A stretch of DNA of 64,000 bases from Chrysoperla carnea (Eukaryota; Arthropoda; Insecta; Neuroptera; Chrysopidae). Below, piece after piece: positions 55,620 through 64,000 of the stretch (the stretch's first letter is position 1; every line of letters starts with the position of its first letter). The stretch is taken from NCBI RefSeq assembly GCF_905475395.1, contig NC_058342.1:15596640-15660639 (forward strand). Reading direction: 5' to 3'. The notes below the pieces were generated by a model. That model saw only the letters and a program-made list of their open reading frames with translations, searched no databases and was not told the DNA's origin. The position numbers and the translations under genes were made by a program.

Positions 55620-57670
55620 AAAACATTATTTCACCATTTTTTAGAACGTACAAGCTGATTTAAACTTTTTCACATCGTTAATATCCTTAATTCTGTCAGG
55701 TAATCTATTATAAAATTTATGTCCCCAGTAAAGAGGATTTTGTTCGTACAATTTTAGATTGTGTGCTGGAGTTCGAAGATCTTTTTACGGTGTTATATAC
55801 ACTATTTTGATCGAGTGAAGTAACATTTTCTTTTGTTACTAGTAGACATTCTAGGATATGCACACCTGGTAAAGGCGAAATACCAAATTTTTTGAAATTG
55901 AAAAAGGCTTTACAGGACACGTCCTGCTTTACGTGGCTATCAGCCTTACAATTCTTTTTTGAGCTACCCCAAAATATGATTCCGTATTTAATTATTGAGT
56001 AAACAAAAGCATAATATATCGTCATCAAGGACTCATATCGTAGCGAAGATTTCAAATTTCTAATTGCATGACGCTTTTAATTTATTGCCTACTTCATGGC
56101 AGTGCTTTCCCCATGTCAAATTGGCTTCTAAAATTATGCCAAGAAATTTTATTTGAGAGTCTTTTTGTATAAAATTACCATTGACATTTAAGTTTAAGTT
56201 TATTTCGCTCCTACACTGTGGGGTGCTGAAATGAATATATTTTGTTTTCTTAGCGTTTAAAAATAAACCATTAGCATTGAATCAGTGAGTCATTTTTTCT
56301 ACTGTCAAACAGGCGTTAGTTTCAATGGCAGCGAGATTTTCACCTTGAAAAATCACTGAAATATCATCTGTGTACATATTATGTACATTTACTTGAAGAT
56401 CGTTACACATGAAATCAATTAAGTCATTCATGTATAGAAGAAGCAATATTGGTCCTAATATACTCCCCTAAGGAACATCGATGGAGCTAAGTACCTTTTC
56501 TGATATTTGAGTGGTGTTATTTTCACATAAGACTACACTGTACGTTCTATCACTTAAATAGGGGCGAAACAAGGTCAACCGAATGCCCTGGGTAACCATT
56601 AAGTTTACTTAACAAAGCATCATGGTTCACACAGACAAAAGCTTTGCTTAAATCAAAGAATATACCAACACAGTTTCGATGATTATCGATTGATGTTAGT
56701 ATATTATTTAAAAAGCCCATTATCGTGATTTCCGTTGATTAACCTTGTGTAAACCTGTGTTGTAGCTTGCTCAGTATTTTACATGCTCTCATAAAACCAA
56801 CTAATCTAGACAGAATGGCCTTTTCCACAACTTGAGAAATACTTGAAACAAACGATATTGGTCGATAGTTACTAATTAGTATTGCATCTCCTGATTTGTG
56901 AATTGGTCTTATGAAAGCATGTTTCAGTATCTTTGGAAAATGTACGTATTGAAAACAGTCGTTGATGAGAGATGTTCACTTATGAATTCTTTAAATTTTT
57001 TTAGCGTATTTAAATCCAGTATTTCGTTTTGACTAACGGGATGTAAAAATCAACATTTTTGGTTCAGTTTGGGTATATCTAGGGTGTGTTCCGTAATATT
57101 CACTAGTATACCGGACAGTGCTGATGACGTCATAAACCGACGCCATACTGGTGAATCGTTCGGAAATATACTGACCAGTACGTGACGTCATATTCAAGGT
57201 TAGTCAACAAAATAATTTGTATTTGCACTATGATACCCTTCAGGAGTAACTTTGAGCGTATAAGGTTTCTTATTGTATTCGTCAATTAAGAGTAGGTCTT
57301 TTTCAGACGCCATTATTCTTTGTTAATGAACAATAAACACACAGGTACACTGTCATGCCCGTTTTACCAGTACAATATGGAGTGGTATACCAGTACAAAA
57401 TGGCATCGATTTCTGACGATCACTGGCCAGTATACTGGTGAATATTTCGGAACACACCCGTAGTATGCGAGCTTGAGGAATATTCTTCGTAATATTTAGT
57501 GGTTCTTGCTTGAAAAAGTCATTGAATAAGTTAACGATTGTCTGTTTTTTGTATATCACTCCTTTATTAGTGTTTAACTTCAATTAATCTCTATTGTTTT
57601 CTGAATTATTAACCTTTTTATTTGTGAGATTATTAACAATTTGCCACAGAGTTTTACTTTTGTTGATTGA
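55620..57670 (-). pseudogene. Decayed LINE reverse transcriptase (CR1/Jockey type)
   Basis: Minus-strand remnant with stops and frameshifts. In order: a linker with N-L-F-N-D-F-F (about 57530), then an insertion (57082-57459), P-K-I-L-K-H-A-F-I-R-P-I-H-K-S-G (about 56900), N-Y-R-P-I-S-F, F-F-D-L-S-K-A-F (about 56650), Q/stop-G-S-I-L-G-P (about 56465), the catalytic Y-T-D-D at 56363-56374 (the family norm is F/Y-A-D-D), N-A-K-K-T-K (about 56240), Y-Y-A-F-V-Y-S-I-I-K-Y-G-I-I-F-W-G at about 55990, and near 55700 F-Y-N-R-L-P-D-R-I-K. This is the RT and C-terminal region. No endonuclease domain is seen. Not functional. Confidence 0.8.
57082..57459. mobile_element. MITE of about 378 bp inserted in the LINE remnant
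   Basis: Starts GGGTGTGTTCCGTAATATTC and ends GAATATTTCGGAACACACCC. A second inverted layer follows: ACTAGTATACCGG and CCAGTATACTGG. It splits the LINE between the pre-RT linker and RT. A clear target duplication was not recognised. Confidence 0.75.
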
Positions 57671-57736
57671 ATTGTCCATAATAAAATTATAATAGTTTAA
57701 TTATAATTATAATACTCTTTAGAGAGCTACTTCCTC

Positions 57737-58230
57737 AATAGGGTATTCCACTATTTTTGAAAAAGTTCTTCAAAATATTGATTTTGCTAATTTAATTCGG
57801 AAAAATACACACGCTTTCTTGCCAAAAACTTAAAAATTAAATTTTAAACTTTTTTTAAACTGTCAAAAACGCGGCATCCAATTTGATGACGTAATATGGG
57901 TATCATTACACGAAATAACACAAATAAGTTTGACAGATATATTCATAGACAATTAATTATAATAAATATAAATACTTATTATCTATGGATATATTATACC
58001 CAACTGTCTACACTGAACTAACTGATGGTCTATGACTCATACCGCTATGACATCACAGCAGGGCTTCAGATCACGTGATATACAGTTTAAAAATTACGAT
58101 TTTTAATTTTAATATTATAAAAGAAAAATGTGCTTTTATGACTCGAAATCAGAATATTTAAGTATATTTTTACATAAATAACTTTTTTTAAATTTCATTA
58201 TTTATTTTTGACTAACCATAATACCCTATT
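57737..58230 (-). mobile_element. 490-bp MITE-like copy, right member of the inverted pair
   Basis: Starts AATAGGGTATTCCAC and ends AATACCCTATT. Reverse complement of 53577-54066, with about 37 extra bases near 58031-58067. Confidence 0.75.
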
Positions 58231-58239
58231 ATTAGAAGA

Positions 58240-58742
58240 TCAATAATGTGTTGTGAGGCAGTGGGGAACATTTTGAACTAAAATTTTAATTACTAAACTA
58301 CTTTACTCAACAATGTCTTTACTTTATTGGTTAAATTTAATAGTGCACATAACTCCTTAACCAATGGAGTTTTGGATAAAAGTATATAAGGCACTTTCGA
58401 CTTAAAACTGCCCACGGAATACACTCTTAAGCTATGTCCATCGAGTCACGGGATCAGGGATACGATTTTACTAGTAAAAAATATTTTGTTCTTAATTTAC
58501 CAATAAACTGGTGGTAAATTACCGGACAATTAACCAAATAAGTTTTTAATGCCATCTAGCAAATCTAAAACGTATTACCGGAGCATAACGCGGGATATTT
58601 AACTATTAAATGAAATTTTTGATTCCTTATTCTAGTTTTATTATCCAAAAGTAAATTGAATAAATAATTTCAATAATCACTTGTAAATCGTTAAAAAGGT
58701 TCACTTTTAAAAGAAGAAATACAAAAAAGAAATATAAAAACA

Positions 58743-58773
<31 letters not shown>

Positions 58774-60005
58774 CAGTCTGCGCCCTGCATTATCGATTGC
58801 ATAAAAATGTTTGGTTAATTATCATTCAGAAATTTATTTTACCGGTTAATTAACCAGATAACTTACCGGTAAATAACCGAATAATTGTCCTCTCGAATCA
58901 CTACACGGGACACTCTGTATATAGAACAGGCAAAGGCAAACGTCACTTACAGAACTTCTAACTTAACATATGAGTAAAACAGTGACAATCTAACCAGTGA
59001 AAACCTAAAATACGAGTAAGACAGAGAGGCAACATTTTTTTTCTACCTATCTCATTACTATTAGAAAAACTGAGATAGATACCCGTCTCGCTTCCTCCTC
59101 TATGAGCAATGCGAACTTGGATAAAGAAACACACAATCAAGTTTATGACACACAATAAAGTTATGACAATGGTGACTACGACTTAAAATAACTTGCCCAT
59201 GCCTGATATAGAACCTTACTTTTAATTGAACTTTCAATCGAACTTACTGAATGGCTTATAAAACAATATTGTTTAAACAAATTAAAAAAGACTATTGTAA
59301 CAATTAGAGGGGACACAGGGAGTGAATACTCACTGATTTAAAACACTTAACACATTATATATATATATTTTTTTTTTTGTTAACAATGAATAAATATTTA
59401 AAATTCGATTCAATAAGATGAATGTTCTCTTTGAGAACTAATCTTCGTTTTTTTTGTTTTTTTGTTCATAGACAAATAAATTTCTGTATTTTAAACCCAA
59501 AAATTATTGCACCCACATTTTTTGCTTATCGGCCGCGCTGATTAAAATGAGCATTCCATGTAAAAAAAACCAGCATTAACTTAAGTCATGTTAGTTGACA
59601 TTTATGACACTATAGTAATCAAATATGACTCCTATTTAGTTTGACGTCGCGCAATGCCAGCGTTTTACTTAGATTTTTGCCAGAAAGGGTTTGAGCCCCT
59701 AATGACGTAATTTATGAATGACTCTTAATATAATTTTTGTGTATTTAATAATCAACAAACCATTTTGAATCTCCGTAAGCCATTCTGTTGTTCTTTTGCA
59801 TACATTCTTTACACTCAGTGTAAGTAGTTACACATATATGGAGTTATGTACTTTTCTTTTTACTTACATCGAGTGTAAAAAGTATATAAAAAAGAACACT
59901 TTAATCTCTTTTTTTCCAATGTTTATATTACTTTTTTAAAAGTCTCTTAACTAAACTGGGGTTGTATATATGTTGGTAAGATCGATCACCATTTTTATAC
60001 TAATG
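58240..60005. other. No gene seen; contains a 27-bp poly(A) run at 58742-58768
   Basis: Unassigned AT-rich DNA. ACCGG-containing phrases recur at 58530-58590 and 58830-58880 (GGACAATTAACCAAATAAG; ATTTACCGG variants), perhaps an old inverted repeat around the poly(A). No ORF with a recognisable domain. Confidence 0.35.
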
Positions 60006-60011
60006 TTAAAT

Positions 60012-60317
60012 CCATGAAGCTTATAAGAAGGAGAACGATCGCTATAGAAAATATTGTCCCCGAAATATGGATAAAATAAGTGAGGCGCTGCGACCCCTAA
60101 GAAGTATCAATGAAGGCGGGCTGTTGTTCGCTAATTTGAAATGATATATCAATTTGTACATTATGCAACTAACTTCATCCACTTCGCAGATACTACTTCT
60201 TGATGACAGCGCGGCTGGTGGCTTAAAAATTAACTATAAATTCTACAAATTTTCAGGGACAGGTGCGCTAATGCTTTAGTACATAGCGATCTTTCTCCTT
60301 CTTTATAACCTTCATGG
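60012..60317. mobile_element. MITE G, copy 1 (306 bp), with 6-bp target duplication
   Basis: Starts CCATGAAGCTTATAAGAAGG and ends CCTTCTTTATAACCTTCATGG (split as CCTTCTTTATAACC and TTCATGG). The flanks are TTAAAT on both sides (60006-60011, 60318-60323). The interior has GGAGAACGATCGCTAT and its complement. No ORF of note. Confidence 0.8.
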
Positions 60318-60826
60318 TTAAATCGACAAACTTCTTGTTACAATCTCTGAGTTAAAAAAGTGACCCTAAAATTAAGATGGCGTTCGTGTTCCGAGGACCA
60401 TGCATACATAAAATTCACATACAGTTCATACATGTACATGCATACATATACAGACACTCTGCTACACGCCATTATAGCCCCTTTAAATGATGGTATTTTG
60501 TGGACACTTTTTGATTCAAACAGCCATAAGATTGTGCTCTTTGCTTTCACCTTCCATAACTGTATGTTAGAAAATGAAATGCTGAACCAAATAAACACCT
60601 AATAAATCAGTTTCCAGCTACTATTTTTAAGCGCAAGTAATTTTTATAAATTAATTTATCAGTGTCTTTTTTAGCAACTCAACCCCCTACCCCGCGCCCC
60701 CATTCAATATTTTCCATAAATGAATTTTAATAAAATTAAAAATTATCTTATCTTTGTGAGCAGCGCCCGTAGCATGATGCAATCCCTTTCCTACCCCTCG
60801 CTACGCCACTGTAATTTATTATAATA

Positions 60827-61028
60827 CCCCTGGTGGAAAAAATATTTGAAGAAAGAATAAGAAATTCTGAAAAAGTCTTAGGAACTTTGAATTTCTCAAC
60901 GTTTTCGGACTAGTCTAATTCAGAGTTATTCAGAGTTCTTAATACTTTTTTAAAGTTTCTAAGACTTTTTCAGAGTTTCCTAAGACTTATTAAGACTTGT
61001 TCTTTTTTCAAATATTTTTTCCACTAGG
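60827..61028. mobile_element. TA-flanked MITE copy, 202 bp
   Basis: Opposite in orientation to 19522-19713, with CCCTGGTGGAAAAAATATTT and AAATATTTTTTCCACTAGG termini. TA lies at 60825-60826 and 61029-61030. Just upstream, 60800-60811 reads GCTACGCCACTG, a hAT-like end with no partner found. Confidence 0.75.
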
Positions 61029-61395
61029 TACCTCAATGCTAAACGCAAATTGACGCTTTTTTATGGAATATACGTGATTTTTTTCAAATATCAATTACAC
61101 ACATAAATATGCGTAGGTTAATTTGAAAAAATTTCATATTTCATAAAAAAGTATCAATTTTCGTGTTGAGAAAATTTTGTGCACCTAGCATAAAACTGGC
61201 GAACTATTTTACCCACATATACAGAGCTTTGAACTATTAATTTAAGCAAAGATATTGTAAATTTTATCTATGAATTTAAGAAACTACCAAAGAATACATA
61301 TACTTAAAGAAGAACAATTCTATACACATATTGAACTCACCATTTGGTAGTTTGAACTACTCCTCCAGAGGGTTTAAGCGTTACTTATGTTACAA

Positions 61396-61637
61396 CCATG
61401 AAGGTTATAAAGAAGGAGAACGATCGCTATGTACTAAAGCATTAGCGCACCTGTCCCTGATAATTTGTAGAATTTATAGTTTATGTTTCAGTCACCAGTC
61501 GGTAAGTAGTATATTAGCGCACAACAGCCCGCATTTAATGAGACAACTTAGCGATCCCAGCGCCTCACTTATTTTGTTTATATTTTGGGGACAATATTTT
61601 CTATTGCGATCGTTCTCCTTCTTTATAACCTCCATGG
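61396..61637. mobile_element. MITE G, copy 2 (242 bp), with 6-bp target duplication
   Basis: Starts CCATGAAGGTTATAAAGAAG and ends CTTCTTTATAACCTCCATGG. The flanks are TTACAA on both sides (61390-61395, 61638-61643). Inverted relative to copy 1, from which it differs by internal length. Confidence 0.85.
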
Positions 61638-61774
61638 TTACAACCAAAAACAATACATTGGTTTTTTATATTCACCGATAAGTACCGATATTTTGTCTCA
61701 TCATAGGTTTCATCACATGTTTCTTTAAATCAATTTAATATTATCAGCTCTATAAAAACTAAACTTAAACTATA

Positions 61775-62333
61775 ACAAGTGAAAACAAACAATTGACTGA
61801 GTTAATTGTTGAAATACCATGCATAGTCAGTGTTGATTTCTTTATCACATTACACATACAAGCATGTGACACATACATAATAGTAGATAATCAAGTATAG
61901 TTCATATTATAAAATTTCCGCCTAATTGGCGCCCTCACGGGTAAACAGTGATGTTTACGAAAAAATGTTTTAAACAAAAGTTGTTTAATTTTTGATAAGG
62001 AAACTTTTTATATTTAAACTTTTGTTCTATCTCTAACTGTTTAAAAGATGGGTCCTACGGACCCAAAACCCAATTGACCTATGATGCTCATTTACGAACT
62101 TGACCTCACTTTTTACGTCCTGAGTACGCTGTAAAAATTTCAGCTCGATATCTTTTTTCGTATTTGAGTTAGCGTGTCCACAGACGGACGGACGGACAAC
62201 CGGAAATGGACTAATTAGGTGATTTTATGAACACCTATGACAAAATTTTTTTCCTAGCATCATTATTTTTAAGCGTTACAAACTTGGGACTAAACTTAAT
62301 ATACTATGTATATTTCATATATACATGGTATAA
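61775..62333 (+). repeat. Repeat A, full-length-like copy (A8)
   Basis: Begins AACAAGTGAAAACAAACAAT, with GACTGAGTTAATTGTTG and ATACCATG. The middle has GGCGCCCTCACGGGTAAACA and a GACGGACGGACGGACAACCG tract. Ends TACATGGTATAA. The best-preserved copy in the window. Confidence 0.8.
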
Positions 62334-62899
62334 TATCATTTAAGCTAAAAAATAATGAATGCAAAATGTGAATGATCTGAAAAAAGTTTTTCAGTTGTAG
62401 GTAATAATAAACTTTTTTATATCTTAATCAAAATTATTTAAATCAGTTTTATAACAAAACTAAATAGATAAATTCTATAATAATTATAACTATTATTTTT
62501 TCTTACCCCTAATTTATAAAAAAGAAAAATGGTATTATATTTTTTATATAAATTAATTTTGTCAGGTACAGTAAAAACAATCATTCGTTTACCTAATTTA
62601 TACAGACCATAGTTTTTTTTTTTTAATTTTTTTTAGAGGTGATAGTATTAAATTGATTTAAAGAAAAAATATAATCAAGTTTATTGCTTGAATTTTTAGG
62701 GACGTTATTTTGCAATGAAATATTATAGAAATAAATAAATAATTAAATGCATGAATATAAAAATCGGTGAATATAAAAAACTAATGTATTTTTTTTGGTT
62801 GTAACATGAGGAGAAGTTCAAACTACTGGTGAGTTCGTATATTTGTATACAATTGTTGTTCTTTTGTTTATATCTATTCTTTGAAATTACTCAAGGGAA

Positions 62900-64000
62900 A
62901 ACAAAAAATTAGATTAAAAAGTTTTTCTTTGATACGAAAAACGAATATTAGATCTCAATAACTTTTGTAAAACGAAAAACAGTTTATATTTTTTACACAC
63001 TAATTACCCTGTATCCGGAAAAAAGAAGTTATTTGCAGCAAATACATCTTATTTAAAATCGAATTTTTGACAGTACAACAAATCTAAAAATTTAATCGTA
63101 TACGTATATTTAATTTTTACGCTAGATTTCATCACTAATCTAAAATCCAAACAATTTTTGTAAGAAATATTTTTGAAAACATTTTTTATTTGTTACAAAA
63201 AGATTATTCGTAATTTTAGAAAACTACTCCTAGAAATTTAATAACAAATCTTTTGGCACATGAAGTTACATTTACAAAAAAATGTAATTCTTAGGCACAT
63301 AGTTTTCACACGCTTCAGACACGAAATTTTTTAATTTTCTTATGTGTCTCTAAAATCTCATTCCATAGCATAAAAATATAAAAAAATTTACAGCAATCGA
63401 TTATTCGACTGCTTGGACAAATTTTGAAAATTATTTTTATATATCGGCATAAAAACAAATTGAGGCTCGGGTTTATTTTCTATCACTATCTGTCACATTT
63501 ATCGAATAAGCCGATGGCCACGATTCCATGATTCCAATCTTAAAAAAGAAGACAGTATTTTCCTTATATATTCTACCTTCAACCCTCTGCTCCAGTATCT
63601 TTTGTAGGAGTCTCAGTTTTATTTTTATCCTGTTTAGCAGATAAATTTATTAAATTTTACTGACTATTTGAGGTCATATTTTAACAAAATGAACGACCCT
63701 AAACTCATTGAAATATTATTACAAAGAAAATAAAAATCTTGATAACTTTATAGTTGTTTTCCAGTGATGAATGCACAAAAGTAAAACAGCTGTTTAAAAG
63801 TAGCTGCTTTAATATGAAGTAAATGGATGACCGAGACCGACGAATTTAAAAAAATGTCTCCACACAATTACCAATTTGAATGTCCCGCTAATGTACTTTA
63901 TTTCGTTAACTACGATAAACACCAATAGAAGTCAGGAAGAGTACTATTTTGTAGTTTGTTTCAGTTTTTTCTGAAAACACGGATAAAACGAACTTTTCTA
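62900..64000. other. No gene seen
   Basis: AT-rich DNA with no ORF, repeat or RNA gene that I can support up to the window end. Confidence 0.4.

Larger units (their letters stand above)
61280..62895. repeat. Foldback element with two later insertions
   Basis: Left arm about 61280-61765 and right arm about 62620-62895 are reverse complements: GAACTCACCA-TAGTTTGAAC with its complement at about 62815-62837, TTACAACCAAAAA with TTTTTGGTTGTAA, TTTTTTATATTCACCGAT, and TTTCTTTAAATCAATTTAAT. The left arm is interrupted by MITE G (61396-61637), and the loop holds repeat A8. The 116-codon ORF at 61331-61681 spans these repeats and is not considered a gene. Confidence 0.75.

Noticed and set aside
61331-61681. 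116-codon plus ORF
   Set aside because: It runs through a foldback arm and an inserted MITE and has no protein-like motif.

Overview
The window looks like nuclear DNA of an insect. It is very AT-rich. The protein genes have short coding exons with GT-AG introns, and most of the rest is interspersed repeats: foldback elements, MITEs, a tRNA-derived SINE and decayed LINEs. Some SINE and LINE tails end in CCTAA repeats, the complement of the insect telomere unit TTAGG. The order is not determined. There are no operons, CRISPR arrays or bacterial features.

Layout. 1-940: broken YqaJ-like nuclease gene (minus). 1451-2776: MITE and a long foldback. 3019-4101: intronless C2H2 zinc-finger gene (plus). 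4480-7057: repeats, including two inverted copies of a dispersed 'repeat A'. 8245-8528: SINE. 8645-11083: a second intronless C2H2 gene (minus), a paralogue of the first, carrying 25 finger units of which a central block of seven has decayed. 11751-16090: repeats, including two abutting TTAA-flanked MITEs. 17144-17832: three-exon THAP-domain gene (plus). 18845-22995: repeats, including an inverted/tandem array, three TA-flanked MITE copies overall (third at 60827) and a hAT-type MITE with an 8-bp target duplication. 23264-37773: complete 12-exon tripeptidyl-peptidase II gene (plus), with repeats in most long introns. 38645-50030: intergenic DNA with pogo-like MITEs, LINE ends and other repeats. 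50421-53350: complete 3-exon mitochondrial ATPase inhibitor IF1 gene (plus). 53577-58230: two inverted 490-bp MITE-like copies enclosing a decayed LINE that itself contains another MITE. 60012-62895: nested MITEs and a foldback whose intact arm preserves an empty insertion site.

Gene roles. TPP II is a giant cytosolic serine exopeptidase acting after the proteasome. IF1 blocks ATP hydrolysis by the mitochondrial F1 ATPase. The zinc-finger and THAP proteins are putative nuclear DNA-binding factors. These genes show no common pathway and appear independently transcribed. Both zinc-finger paralogues have acidic N-termini rich in psi-K-x-E (SUMO-consensus) motifs.

Exon boundaries were derived by reading splice sites and checking frame. 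Repeat families were found by eye, so their limits are approximate and copies are surely missed.
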